From: Welwitschia mirabilis
Lineage: Eukaryota; Gnetophyta; Gnetopsida; Welwitschiales
NCBI GenBank assembly: GCA_051453625.1
Contig: JBOZIK010000001.1
Location: 164,818,970 to 164,882,969, forward strand
Length of the DNA: 64,000 nt
Reading direction: 5' to 3'
The notes under the pieces are model-generated. The model saw only the letters and a program-made list of their open reading frames with translations. It was not told the origin of the DNA and did no database searches. The position numbers were made by a program, and so were the translations under genes. Of this stretch, positions 1 to 11,743 are shown in pieces. Each line of letters begins with the position of its first letter. Positions within the stretch are counted from its first letter, which is position 1.

Positions 1-19
1 CTGTACTTAGAACTTATGG

Positions 20-232
20 ATGAAAGAAATCTTGAATAATTATGGGTTAAACATCACAGAAGTACCAATCCTATGTGATAACTCAAGTGCAATTCAAATT
101 GCTCACAACCCAGTTCAACATACTTGCACCAAGTACATCGACATCAGATACCATTTTATTCGAGAATTGGTAGAAAAGAAAATAATTTCTTTGGAATATG
201 TGTGTATAGAAAATCAACTAGCCAATATATTT
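20..232 (+). pseudogene. Ty1/copia RNase H fragment, copy 1
   Basis: Open from position 20 to the gap, about 71 residues. It carries the plant copia RNase H signature: a CDNSSAIQIAHNPVQH stretch (first D catalytic in the family), then a DIRYHFIRE motif and a C-terminal stretch ending near LANIF. RNase H removes the RNA strand during reverse transcription. This copy is cut by the gap at 233 and matches closely the second copy starting near 661. It is either a true tandem duplicate or the same locus assembled twice. Confidence 0.85.
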
Positions 233-650
233 NNNNNNNNNNNNNNNNNNNNNNNNNNNNNNNNNNNNNNNNNNNNNNNNNNNNNNNNNNNNNNNNNNNN
301 NNNNNNNNNNNNNNNNNNNNNNNNNNNNNNNNNNNNNNNNNNNNNNNNNNNNNNNNNNNNNNNNNNNNNNNNNNNNNNNNNNNNNNNNNNNNNNNNNNNN
401 NNNNNNNNNNNNNNNNNNNNNNNNNNNNNNNNNNNNNNNNNNNNNNNNNNNNNNNNNNNNNNNNNNNNNNNNNNNNNNNNNNNNNNNNNNNNNNNNNNNN
501 NNNNNNNNNNNNNNNNNNNNNNNNNNNNNNNNNNNNNNNNNNNNNNNNNNNNNNNNNNNNNNNNNNNNNNNNNNNNNNNNNNNNNNNNNNNNNNNNNNNN
601 NNNNNNNNNNNNNNNNNNNNNNNNNNNNNNNNNNNNNNNNNNNNNNNNNN
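233..650. other. Assembly gap (418 N)
   Basis: Run of N. Both flanks carry nearly the same RNase H sequence, so the gap may join two alleles or two copies rather than span unique DNA. Confidence 0.99.
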
Positions 651-991
651 CAGATGGAGCATGCTGTACTCAGACCTTGTGGATGAAAGAGACCTTGAAG
701 GATTATGGGATAAATATCATAGAAGTACCAATCCTATGTGACAACTCAAGTGTAATTTAAATTACTCACAACCCAGTTCAATACGCTCACACCAGAAACA
801 TCGATATCAGACATCATTTTATTCAACAATTGGTACAAAAGAAAATAATTTATTTGGAATATGTGTGTACTGAAGATGAACTGACTGATATCTTTATGAA
901 ATACTTATCGATGGATCATTTTTCAACTCTTTGTTATTTTCTAGGTATTAAGTCTAAAAAGAACTTGCCACACCCAGCCTCATCTGAATAA
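651..991 (+). pseudogene. Ty1/copia RNase H C-terminus, copy 2
   Basis: The frame through the ATG at 683 contains the same CDNSS block as copy 1, an in-frame TAA at 758 where a glutamine codon would fit, then NPVQY, DIRHHFIQQ and a C-terminal tail ending in a natural stop at 989-991. The tail after the TDIFMKYL block is typical for the end of plant copia pol. One premature stop breaks it. The spacer and third ORF of element A follow directly. Confidence 0.85.
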
Positions 992-1560
992 TAAAATTTA
1001 GTTGGGGGGTTCAAATTTTTACTTGTTATATATATTTGAACCTAGGTTGACCTTCTTTTAAATTAGGGTGACCGCTATTCTTTCAGTTTTCTTACTGTTA
1101 AACTTTTCTTCTTATTGGGTTAACCAATCATACCATTGGGTCGATCGGTCTAGTCCCAGTTTTTCTTGTAGTATCCTGCAGCAAGTGGGTCGATTGAACA
1201 GTTTCTTTCAGTCGACCTCTTTTAAGCACTGTTTCTAGTAACATCAGGTCGACCTCACCTTATATTTAGGTTGACCAAGTTTGATTCTATTTCGACTGTG
1301 AAATTCTTGTCTCGCAGGGTTGACTGCTTATGTCTATGAGTCAACCACCATCTTACTATTTAGGTTTTTAAATATTTACATAGGTCAACCGACCTTATGT
1401 TTGGTCGCCCGTGTTTAAGGCAGTGCATTGCAGATTTTTACAATTTACTTGTCTTTTGTCCTTTTCCTTCATTTTTCGCTTTTTCTCTATCATTTTCTAA
1501 GATTTTGAGGGGCTCTATTCAACTTTTATCATGTGTTTTCTCTCAAATATAAGCTTAAAA
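992..1560 (+). repeat. Spacer with degenerate GTCGAC motifs
   Basis: No coding signal. Between about 1040 and 1410 the sequence repeats short variants of GGTCGACC and GGTTGACC or GGTCAACC (for example near 1140, 1190, 1215, 1250, 1315 and 1385). The CG-less variants look like CpG decay of one palindromic unit. The same motif fills the LTR of this element and the matching spacers of elements C and D. A pyrimidine-rich stretch precedes the third ORF. Confidence 0.65.
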
Positions 1561-2562
1561 TGGTGTCTCCACAACCAAGAAAGGGATCCAGAAAGAGAAT
1601 AAAGGAGGCAACTATTAAACCGCTAAGTTATGTATTCTCCAGGATGAGAACTGAATAACTAAGGCATTTTGAGAAGCATTTTGAGACTTGTCCAATAGCT
1701 TTGGAAAGAACTTGTGAGCCCATGCAATTTTTAAGCCTGAGGGAGGTCTAGACTTTTCTAGAAGAAGTTAACTGGGGATATTTTCTTTATGTCTTTAGTA
1801 CCTACTACCCTCTAGCAACTAGGTTTTTTTTATTCTAATGCTAGATATTATGCCTCTTAATCCACCTTTATTACTTTAGTCTTTGGCCAAAAAATGCGCA
1901 TCACTATAGATTTGATATCCTTTCTTATTAGATTTCCCAGAGGAAACTGGGGTGAGTACTGGTGTATGGCTAAATATTTTGAAGAAAAGGACGCAACCAC
2001 TCATCATGTGTGTGGCACTCACATCACTTGGAAAAAAACACTTAAAGCTTCTCAACTTCTTCCAAGATTTCATCTATTGCATCTTATAATGTCCTATAAT
2101 TTCTTGCCAGTTGCTGGACACAGAGATAAGCTCTCTAACTATCGGGTCTTGCTACTTTTTACGCTGGATAAGAGAAGAGACATTAATGCTCCTAGGATTA
2201 TGCTTAAGCATATAACCAACCAGCTTCAGCTACATAAGAGGCATGCCCTATCCTATCCTTTCCTTATCACACAGATTTTTTATTACTTTGACATTTCACA
2301 TCTGGCTAGGCAGGAGATCCAGAAGCCCATGGGGCCTATTAATCATGCTAAATTATCCAGGATGCATATTTTTAAAGAACCAGCTACTTCTTCTAGGCCT
2401 AAGGTCAAGGCCTCTTAGACCTTGGAGGTTCTAGATCTCTTGCATCGTATCGATTCATGGACTTGTCACATCAAAATGTTACTTATTGCTAGTGGTACTC
2501 TAGTTGCTAATACCTCTCAAAATGAGGGTGCTCAGTCATCTGAATCCTTTGAATCCAATTGA
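1561..2562 (+). pseudogene. Third ORF downstream of copia pol (env-like position)
   Basis: A decayed ORF of about 334 codons starting at the ATG at 1561 (MVSPQPRKGS). It has an early TAA and TAG at glutamine-like positions, a frameshift near the T-run at about 1826-1833, then a long open stretch from 1894, a TAG at 2416-2418, and a stop at 2560-2562. The C-terminus is rich in S and E. The segment with GHRDKLSNYRVLLLFTLD and RHALSYPFLI resembles the plant Transposase_32-type domain often found with retroelements (from memory, not searched). The block around YPLATRFF and LVFGQKMRITIDLIS aligns with the third ORF of element D at 57506-58538. Function is unknown; no membrane anchor is obvious, so calling it an envelope protein is not justified. 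Confidence 0.7.
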
Positions 2563-2623
2563 GTCTATGTATCTTTATATGTGTCTTCCTCTTTTTAGCT
2601 GTTCTTCTTATCCTTGATTTCGT

Positions 2624-2639
2624 CAAAAAGGGGGAGAGC
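2624..2639 (+). promoter_or_regulatory. Upstream polypurine-tract-like site
   Basis: CAAAAAGGGGGAGAG lies just after the third ORF and about 240 bp before the LTR. It closely resembles the plant copia polypurine tract. Elements C and D have a counterpart, so a second plus-strand priming site is possible. Confidence 0.55.
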
Positions 2640-2866
2640 AATTTGTCACATTTTGTTATTTGTTTGTATTGCGTTGGTAAAAATGTACCTTTCACAATGT
2701 AATGCAATTTTTTTAAGTAAGACAAAGAAGACTTTTTCTATGAAATTCTCTTTGATCTTTTCTAACTTACTTTTATACAAAACTTATTTAAATTTAATAA
2801 TTTTCAAAGTTAAATAAGTTAGGGAAAGAACCCATATGTTAAATTATTGTTTTTCCTTAATCAATG

Positions 2867-2880
2867 ATAAAGGAGGAGTT
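2867..2880 (+). promoter_or_regulatory. 3' polypurine tract of element A
   Basis: ATAAAGGAGGAGTT directly precedes the TG of the 3' LTR. This is the expected primer site for plus-strand synthesis. Confidence 0.75.
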
Positions 2881-4052
2881 TGTTGAGAACCTACTATCAT
2901 TAATTAATTTAACGAGTTTTTGTAGTTAGTCTATTATGTAGAGATTTCCTAGCACCGGGCGACCGACTTATAAGATTTGACAACTAATCTATTAAAGAAC
3001 TGTGACACTGCTTCAAATCCGAGTGACCACCCACATAACAAAGGGCAATTGAACTAATATAGATTAAGAAAATAACTAGTTGACGAACGGGCGATTGAGT
3101 GTGTCATACCTAGTAACCGCATTGCATTTAGCAAAGTTCAATCTAATAGTAGGACAAGCGACTGACAAGATTACAACGGGTGACCGCATGATAATTAGTA
3201 AAACCTAAGTCTGGTAAATGCAAGGATGACCGAAGGACATGATAATGGGTGACCACTTTTTGCCTAGGATCTACCTTCATAAGGTTGACTGAATAAAATT
3301 CTCAGAGTAACCAAGTAAAGGTCAACCACTTATTTACATAAAAGTGACCGAATATGCACCTATTCTGTATTGAGAATATACGACAAGCAAGGGCAACTGA
3401 ATTTTAGAATAAGGGTGACCACATAGGTGGGTGACCGAGTACTATGCAAGGTCAACTGTACAAAGAAAAAATGTAACTGTTATGAATTCAATGACTCAAC
3501 AGAAAGAACGCAATGGCTTATTAAAAAGTACAATGATTCACTTCATCTTGTTAAAATGGTTACCTTGTGCATCTTCAATATAAAAAGCTCTCCTCTAATC
3601 AAAAGAGCACAACACGAATTGTAACAATCTGAGACTAAAAAAAAAGAACTATCATACTCTTTTGATATTATATTTAAACAAGCTTCAAGTTTAAATTTCT
3701 GATTGATTCTATCATTGTACCTACTTTAGAAGAAGAGATTGATGTACCTTAGAGAAAATATCTATGCATCTGTGCATCATTCTTTCTTTCATTCATTTGT
3801 GGTTGAGGATAAGCCATAAAATCTTCTGTGGTTTTGAAAGGTTATTTGCTGAGCCTAAAAACCATTATTGAAAGCTAATATATGCCACCCAAGGATAAGC
3901 AGTCTAGGAAGCTGAAGGGTGATGTCTATCCAAGATTGAATAACTTGTTTTTATATTGATTTTCTACTTGTATTATTCATAGGTTATGAAGAATAAGGAA
4001 ATAGTTTTTAAAGAACTATTCATCCCCCTTTAGGTTCGATCCTCTACTTTCA
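2881..4052 (+). repeat. 3' LTR of element A
   Basis: About 1172 bp, beginning TGTTGAGAACC and ending CTTTCA, next to a polypurine tract. The first 570 bp hold many degenerate GGTGACCG, GGTCAACC and GGTCGAC motifs. A TATA-like ATATAAAAAGC near 3578 is a plausible promoter. The CCCCCTTTAGG box just before the end is shared with the LTR ends of element D. The target duplication cannot be tested because the 5' LTR is outside the window. Confidence 0.8.
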
Positions 4053-4091
4053 GATTCCATAATGCTATGGGCTTTTTTTTTGATGTAGCAT

Positions 4092-4316
4092 TCAAACTTT
4101 AAATGAGATTTCATCCTTCGATTCTCTAATCCTTTCATTTAAATGAAGAATCTCATTGAAAACTCTTGAAGCATCCTCCCTTTTGTCAATTTTTGCATAT
4201 ATACGAACGAGTGCATCATTGGTTTGAACCTTCATCTTACAACATTTATTTTTAATAAGAGTAGTATGTAGTTGTAGGCCAAATTGCAAGTTCGTTGGTG
4301 ATGTTGAATGAAGCAT
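4092..4316 (-). pseudogene. PPR-repeat protein fragment
   Basis: A 74-codon minus-strand ORF whose residues fit a plant pentatricopeptide (PPR, PLS-type) array: GLQLHTTLIK, then NDALVRIYAK and DASRVFNEI, matching the usual order of a repeat with H at the QLH position, a NALVxMYAK-like helix and an AxxVF helix. PPR proteins bind organellar RNA. Only about two repeats remain and the C-terminal residues no longer fit. It lies 40 bp from the LTR end of element A, so it is either a remnant of the gene into which transposons inserted or a captured fragment. It is the clearest host-gene-like piece in the window. Confidence 0.6.
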
Positions 4317-6987
4317 TATTTGCTAATGTGCTTTTAACCACCATACACATATCAATGCACTAAATGAAATACATATCAATGTATTGGGGTGTTATAAATA
4401 AATACTAAAAAATTCATGGGATCCTAAGCCCAAATTATCTAATAAATTTAGTAAATGACCATGTATATTTTCTCTTCTTTAAATCATAAAAAACCTAAAA
4501 AGCTTCCTACATTTGTTGAACCAAATTATAGAAGTCTTGTAATACTAGAGAGTCTTGAAAATATTCAAATTTCTAATTTCCACATTATATCCTTTAATAG
4601 TGAGGAAGAAACCAATAAGAAAATCCATGACGACCTAGAGGATGAGCATATATTAAAGGATGAACAACCACTTGAGGAAATTTAACCATTTAAGAAGAGT
4701 TGCATATTTGATGATGATTCTTTTGGTAGTCCTTATGAGGAAAAGAATGTTAAATAAGAACTCTACAAGATCCATATTATGTATAACATTTACATTCTTC
4801 TTAACAACTTCATAAGTAAAATGTTCCTATTTCATTACTATATTTTAAGTAAGATTAAATATTTAATAAAGAATATAAAACTCTCTTATAATTGAAACCT
4901 CCTTTTAATGATTATTTAAAGAAAACACTTTGTCTAGTCTTTTCAAATGATCTTTTCTTCTTTTTAAGATGATGTCTTATAAGAATCATTGAAAAAGTAA
5001 AAATAAGCTAAAACATGGATCATTTCTAACTTTTTACACATAAACTTTACCACTTTTATTTATGTTCTCTAGTGTTGTAGACTTGTGCACAAAATTTTAC
5101 ATAAATTCTCTCTTAGTTCATCATACTTCACATGATCATAGCTTTCATTCCCTTAAACCTTCACCCATGCATTACATTGGAAAATTCTTTTTAAAAATTC
5201 ATTTTAGGTTAGTTAGATTAGATTTAGGATAGGTAGTCTATTTATAATGAAATTTATTTTACTTGATGGTATATTTCTTATGGAATCACCTAAGTATTAC
5301 CACTTGAATAATCATCATCTTAAGCCATTTCACTAGGTAATCATAAGTTTAATCCATATCATAGAATAATCCATCACCATCTTAGATATTATCATCCACC
5401 ACTTCTATCATAGCCTTATTTCATAAGGCTCACTGATCATGTATCTTGTCCATATTACTATGAGTTTATGATACTTACTAATCTTGGGTATGCCCTTTTC
5501 ATATAAATAAAAATAAGATATCTCTATCATTTGATGGTTTTAACTAAGATTAGGTGAATCCTTGATTTCTAAGAGGAAGTCATTTTTATATTTAAGTTAT
5601 TTTTCAAGGCTTATATTCATTTCATGTATCTAATTTGGAATTAAGGGAAAAAGTAATTTTTCTACTTTCATGGTGTGTCTTTATATCAAGCATTCATGGG
5701 AATAAGATATTTTTAATTAGACTAATAAGTAATGACCTCTCTTATATGAATAATTAGGAAAGGGGGGTGGGGGAGGAATGAATTATATGAGAACTACAAT
5801 CAAAAGAAAAATAATATATCTTCTCTAAAAGTACATTTTTATCTTTAATTAATTTATTGGATTTAGGTAACTGCATCAAGGCTATAAACACTCATTAGTA
5901 ATATAGCTCTAACAATTCATTTGTGGTATTTTTAATTACATTAGGGCTATAGACACTCACTAGCACTATAAAACTAACTTCTTCATGCATAACATGTTTA
6001 ACTCTAGGAGAAGAAGATGCTACAACACTGAATGATTAATATGATCAAATGCTTAAAGGATGTCACTTATGAATGCAAAAGGGTAAAAATTACAAAATAT
6101 TTAAGGTGGGATTGTATACTTCTACTGATTTTCTTGTGTTAACATTTATCACTTAAGATCTTTTAACTACTCTTGATTGGCGTGAATTTACTTTATTAAC
6201 ACTTTGTCTTCTTTTATCTTAGATTCATAATTAAATAAACTTTTTTTTAGGCCACTACTTTAGTTTCATAGTTTATTTTATTCATAGCATACATAGTAAA
6301 GTCTTAGTTGCATTTTTATTCTTGTCATTTATGCCACCATCTCATATCACATGAATTCACCCTTACATCCCTATGAGAAATCATGCTTAAAGGTATATTA
6401 TTATTTGTTGTGATAAAACCTCTTCTTTTATGAATTATGTTATCATCTTTATTTTTATCTTTTTATTTTATTTTATCTTTATTTATTTTAACATTTTGTT
6501 TTTTATTTATCTTTATCCCTTTCATCTACGACAATCAATTATGGAACCTCATCACTTAGTGATTCATCGTAGAATTATCTTCCACTTCATGCATTGCTTT
6601 AAACATTTTTTTTTACATTACATGTTTTCTTTTTAGCATTTTTCTTTCTTATGTATTATATCTTAGTTTCCATTGCTTTGCATTTTATTTTCAGTTTTAA
6701 TACAATAATGTATATAAATCCTCTTTCTTCAAAATAATTATTTTAATTTATTCTACAAATCTATATTTATATTCCTACCTTTAAAATTTTGAGAACAATT
6801 TCAAATTTTGTTTGGGGATATGACATTTGTAGTTTTCAAGAAATTTATGATTTTAATGCCCTAGTCTTTTAACAAATTGATCAAATTTCCAAGTTATCAT
6901 TCTTATACTTGAATTCTTTTCTTAGAAAATTTTCCATATTAGTCATTCTTTTTTTACTAAGAAACTAGTAAACATCTAGTAGGGGGA
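4317..6987 (+). mobile_element. Internal remnant of family X gypsy element
   Basis: AT-rich and mostly non-coding. It ends in a polypurine tract (6981-6987, AGGGGGA) directly before a family X LTR, so this should be the 3' internal part of a plus-strand element. The only coding hint is at 4455-4685. Its 5' end is lost. A G-rich run at 5758-5776 has no clear role. Confidence 0.45.
4455..4685 (+). pseudogene. Unrecognised 76-residue fragment, family X-like
   Basis: An ORF with an acidic C-terminal half (NSEEETNKKIHDDLEDEHIL). I do not recognise a domain. By eye, the SLEN plus SEEET region resembles a decayed minus-strand stretch inside the family X element near 42400-42550 (SLEN, then NEEEIN), which supports assigning it to the same retroelement family. 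It may be a gag-related or accessory protein piece. Confidence 0.35.
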
Positions 6988-8485
6988 TGTTATAACATCT
7001 AAAAATTGACATTTTAACAAAGTATATTAGGATATTTTAGCATAAATTAACATTTTATATTAATTATTTTATTATAAAATAATGTCTTTCATCACTTTTC
7101 ATGCCATATGTAAATTTAAATTTTTATCTTTAATGCTCTTAGGTTTTATCCATGTTTTGGAATACATGATCAAAGATGAATCCAATTAGGCATAAAATGA
7201 AAACTTAATTATAAACATGTGGTATTGATATATGGTAATGACATGATAGACTTATAGCCTTGACATGATAATGAAGTGGTAATGATAGGTCATAGTGGCA
7301 TATGGATGTGGTGTTTGATACACATGGCGATAGCACAAGTTGGAATCATCTAGACTCAAGGCCATATGTTAGAATCATTGTGAGGATTCTCTATCCAATG
7401 TTATATGAAAACGATTCTACCTAATACTATGTGATGAAGTCCATTAAACACTACATAATGAAGCTTTTAAAAAACACTACATAACAAAGAATTCAACTAA
7501 TGTTATAAGATGAGGAATCTTAACCACTCCACTAATGTTAGAGAATGGAATCTTATTTATCTCACCTACCACTAAAACCAAAGGACTTAACTATTTCAAC
7601 CATAAATTCCTTTATAAAAAGGAATAAAGGACTTTCCTTGTATTCATCCAATCCTTTGATGATGAAAGCTCTATATCCCTTTAGGTACAACATCTTCATC
7701 ATGTTGTTATAAGATTCCTCTATAGAAGTAGGCTAGCCTCAAGGATAGCTTAATGTTTTATTATAAGTATTATTCTTTCTTCCTCGATGTACTATATTTT
7801 CTTTACTTTAATAAATAATTTGGTTTTTATTTTTTTATTTTGTATGTGATTCATTTCATACCTACAATACTTGAGTAGATGATATTAAAAAAAATTAGTT
7901 TACATCTTTTATTTATAAGGATAATTACTTTTATAATTAGAATTCTTGAGTTGAAGCTATTTAAATAACAAGTGATTTATGTTTTGAGTGAATTCTAAAT
8001 ACCAAGTGATTTATGTTTTGAGTGAATTCATTTAGTTTACACTTTTGTTTTATAATTTAGTTTGTTTGATAGATCTTGTATTTTTCTTTTTACTTTTCAT
8101 ACTTAGAAATACGTTGTAATAAATCTAAGTGATAAGAGGACTTCACCATCACTCATGTGATGCATGCAATTATGTCATCATAGTTTGAGCTGTAATAAAC
8201 TTATTGAGGATTTAAATTAAAACTTGCTTTGTATCATTGAATGAATGTCTAGTACTTACTAAAAACATGATGCTAGATTTAGAGTGCTAAGTTTGTTTCT
8301 AGCTTTCATCACTTGGAGTTTGTGTTATCACTTTCTTAACTTATAGTAATTATATTTTGAATAATTATTTGTATCTTTATCTATGCATTTAACTATCTCT
8401 ATCATCCCTGAGGAAATAATAATAACTGAGTCCTCACATAGTCTTATTATAAGTTTGAAAATGAACACATACCAATCATAAAAAT
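6988..8485 (+). repeat. Family X LTR (plus orientation)
   Basis: It starts TGTTATAACATC after a polypurine tract. Its start (AAAAATTGACATTT), middle (GATTCTACCTAATACTATG) and end (near CCAATCATAAAAA) match the reverse complements of the LTRs at 38920-40229 and 43775-45079. A TATA-like TTTATAAAAAGG lies near 7611. No target duplication was tested because the partner LTR is missing. The 3' edge is approximate. Confidence 0.65.
7969..8029 (+). repeat. 34-bp tandem duplication
   Basis: Two near-identical copies of a unit containing CAAGTGATTTATGTTTTGAG, starting at 7969 and 8003, inside the family X LTR. Confidence 0.9.
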
Positions 8486-8894
8486 CCTATAAAGTATTAA
8501 AGACTTAATTAGTTAAGTATAAAATAATATTTGAAAAACACTCTTGAATAACCAATAATCTTAGTTAAATTAAGTATGGAAAGTAAAGTAAATCCAATCA
8601 TAGAATAAAATTCATTCATTAGTTATGCAACTACTATAGAAAATACTAAATTAGAGTGAAAATTTAAGGCATTACATGATAAACATGAAATGTAATAACG
8701 CTTTTCTCATACCTAAATAGGGACAAAAGGCTTAAAAAATCATGATGAGATAAACCCTCATCATAGCCATTGGAATTATAAAAATAATAGAGTCTCAAAG
8801 GATGATCATAAATGATACTCTAATTCAGAAAAATTCCAATATCTAGTGTTAGTCATGGATGAAAGATGGATGAAGATGAATAACAGTTAGCCCT

Positions 8895-8987
8895 TAAGGT
8901 AGGTTGCATTTTTATAGCTCTTATGAGGGTTAAAGTTATCTAAGGTAGGTTGGTTTTTTATAGCTCTTATGAGGGTTAAAGTTATCC
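8895..8987 (+). repeat. 46-bp tandem duplication
   Basis: Two copies beginning TAAGGTAGGTTG at 8895 and 8941, nearly identical, so probably a recent duplication relative to the surrounding decay. Confidence 0.9.
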
Positions 8988-9544
8988 ATTGATACATTCT
9001 TATTATTAATAAATAAATAATGATAGATCTCCTAAGATAAAAAATAGATATGTATTCCTTTAATGTCATAGATTGGTTTGTTATTAAGCTATAAGATGAA
9101 TCAACCACTTTATCATGTATTTAAGATGTTCCAGATGTGAAGCTTACTTGCTTTATAACACTAATGATGACATAGTTATAATTACATCACTAGTTTCCTT
9201 AGTTAGATTGGCTTCCATGAAATCTAGGCATCTTGGGTTTTCCTGTAGATAAAATAATAGAAATGGATACTTATTAATAGTAATTTTAGTAATTAATGAA
9301 TAAAAATGATTAGCAATAAAATAATTACTAATATGTATGTAAAGTATTAAAAAATATATTTATTTTTTAAAATATATTAGCAAATCATGAGTAATGTTAT
9401 TTCTTAAATGGATATTCAGGATGTAATAGATATTACTTACCATTTAAAACCAATCAAATGGAATAATTTCATGATTATTTGAAATCCTTTTCTACAAAAT
9501 ACTATCATTTTAATTTTTTAATGCCAAACTATCTTCCAATAATG

Positions 9545-9983
9545 CATGATGGTCGTTTTTACTAATGAAATTAAGGCATTTGTTAAACTTTACATATGTG
9601 ATCTAACTGCTTTTACTTATGTATTTGATTTTTAACCTATTTGGTTAATGTGTTTAATCTCTTTAGTATTATAGCTCTATAATCTTATTTCTTATAATGA
9701 GTATGTTGTAATATTTATTATTGTAATCAAAAAAGGATTTTATTTTTCCATTTAAAAAAAAGTACATGATGAATACTTTCTCTAATGAATTAAGGCATTT
9801 ATTGAAATTTACATGAGTGATCTAGTTACTTTTGCTTATGTCTTTAGTTTTTATTCTATTTGATTAATGTGTTTAATTTATTTAGTCTCTTATTTCTATA
9901 ATCTTATTTCTAATTGCAAGATTTTGTAATCTTTATTACATGTAATTAAAAAGCAATTTTTCTTATTTCATTTAAAAAAAAGT
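9545..9983 (+). repeat. About 220-bp tandem duplication
   Basis: Two diverged copies (9545-9764 and 9765-9983). Each begins near CATGATG, passes through an AATTAAGGCATTTRTT block, and ends in ATTTAAAAAAAAGT. Confidence 0.8.
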
Positions 9984-11034
9984 GAAGTAAGTATCATTTA
10001 AGAAATCAATTTTTTGGAAGTATACATATGTGGGTTACTTATCTTAGCATGTAAAACATCAATCTTCTAAGCTCCTTTTACTACTTATCTAATTAAGGAC
10101 TAATTAGACCAAAAAACTCTTAAGCACTCAGCTTAGTATTTATTCATCCATGCACATAAGATATCTTATACTAGACTTTGATGTGAGTATGATCTAATAC
10201 AACTTTAGAAAAATTCCAATAAATATAAATTCTTATACTCTACAAATATAGTTGGATACTTACACTTATAATTAAATTCTTACATTTTAGATATCTTAAC
10301 TTTAGTAAATTACTATATTTTCAAAGATAAATGTATTATATTTGTAATTAATTTATTACTAATTATGTATATCCATTAAATACCAAAATGGATATTAAAT
10401 ATGATTGATTATTTTATCTATAAGTTAACTTAAGATGCTTAGAATGCATTAAAACCAAACTAGTTAAGGATACTAGCATTTTTAGACTTCTAATGCCACT
10501 AGCATTATTAACAAAAATGGATTTTGTGAAGTAGGGAAATATAATTAGACTTTGAGATGGTAGATTAACCTTATACCCTAGTGCTAAACTACTTTACAAA
10601 GGGGAAGAACTACATATTTATGTCCTACCACCTAAGAATATCTATCACTACTCATCTATTAATATAAAAATATACTAATAAATATATTTACCCCTAAGGA
10701 AAGCTATAAAAAAAAAAACTTATCTTAAGGACTAATCATTGTTTTCTCATTCATTACTAATTTATTATTAATATAGGAGCTTAGGGTTTACCTTTATTAA
10801 GTGTCATTCATCATCATCATCTAGTTGGCATTTGTCATGGCTAAATTTTCCAAGGTCCAAAGATTTAGGCTAAATAGTTGATAAAAATAACTTTTACATT
10901 GTATACTTACTAAGTTGATTTAATTACTAGAATTCTTTATTTATTAGCATATTATTATTTGAGAAGTAATTCTTTACTTTATGAGTGAAAATTTGTTATG
11001 CTATAATTATAACTTTGGTGCTATATTTTCTTGT

Positions 11035-11310
11035 ATCTATTGCAATTAATGACATGCATTTTGATTGGTTTTATTTCATTTCTTACTTAATTTTAGAAAA
11101 CTTCAAAGAATTTATTAAATTGTAACTACTGTAATTAATTATTGCATTGTGATTACCTTTATTTCATTTTTTACATAATTTTATAAAATGTCAAAGAATA
11201 TATTAAATTGTAACTACAATGATTAATTATATGCATTGTGGTTGGCTTTACTGCATTCCTTACTTAATTTTATAAAATGCAAAAGAATCCATTAAATTAT
11301 AACTACTATC
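11035..11310 (+). repeat. About 90-bp repeat, three diverged units
   Basis: Three units share TTAATTTTATAAAAT, a CAAAGAATnnATTAAATT block and a TTGTAACTACnnT block, spaced about 90 bp apart. Confidence 0.75.
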
Positions 11311-11743
11311 ATTATGTTTATGGAATCTTTTACGTATAGCTATTATTTCTCTCATTTTATTATTTACTATTAATGAAAAACTTATTCATTATTCATGTTA
11401 TTCCTAGTAATTAAGTGCATTGGGGGTAAGGAAGGGGGATGAAAACCATTTTATAAAAATAGTAGTGAAACTTTATACCTACAAAAATTCTTAATACTTT
11501 TAAGCCCTTATAAATAGAAACCCTTTTTACTTGGTCTTGATTCTTCGATCTAACTAGCCTTGAATTTTATTTAGGAGATTGTCTATCTTTGAGTCTTTGG
11601 ATTGTAACAAACATCAATCTTGAAGCTTGAAAATTTTAAATTCGAATTACAAGTATGGCTTAGACTTTCCTTCTCGATTTTAGCTCAAAAAGCTTTATTG
11701 TATTTTTATGGTTTAGATGCTTACTCTTGTATATCTTGTAAGA

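Larger units (their letters stand above)
1..4052 (+). mobile_element. Sirevirus-like Ty1/copia element A, 3' part
   Basis: The 3' end of a Ty1/copia retrotransposon; its 5' LTR, gag and most of pol lie outside the window. In order it holds RNase H, a spacer rich in degenerate GTCGAC motifs, a third ORF, two polypurine-tract-like sites and a 3' LTR that begins TG and ends CA. A coding region between pol and the 3' LTR is known in Sireviruses, and element D shows the same layout with related sequence. The reading frames are broken, so the element is dead. The lineage assignment is inferred from layout, not from a tree. Confidence 0.8.

Noticed and set aside
156-662. Reading frames running through N runs (also at 22300-23167 and 52782-53673)
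   Set aside because: They are open only because N has no stops; no protein can be claimed.
1561-2562. True envelope gene
   Set aside because: No signal peptide or convincing transmembrane segment seen; the position after pol alone does not show an envelope role.
2507-2725. 72-codon minus ORF over the end of the element A third ORF
   Set aside because: Opposite strand of a supported pseudogene and no domain; a shadow frame.
5758-5776. G-rich run as a polypurine tract or quadruplex
   Set aside because: No LTR start follows, and the G-runs do not form four clear tracts.
6430-6636. 68-codon plus ORF of mostly F, I, L and Y
   Set aside because: Arises from T-rich low-complexity DNA; the membrane-like look is a base-composition effect.
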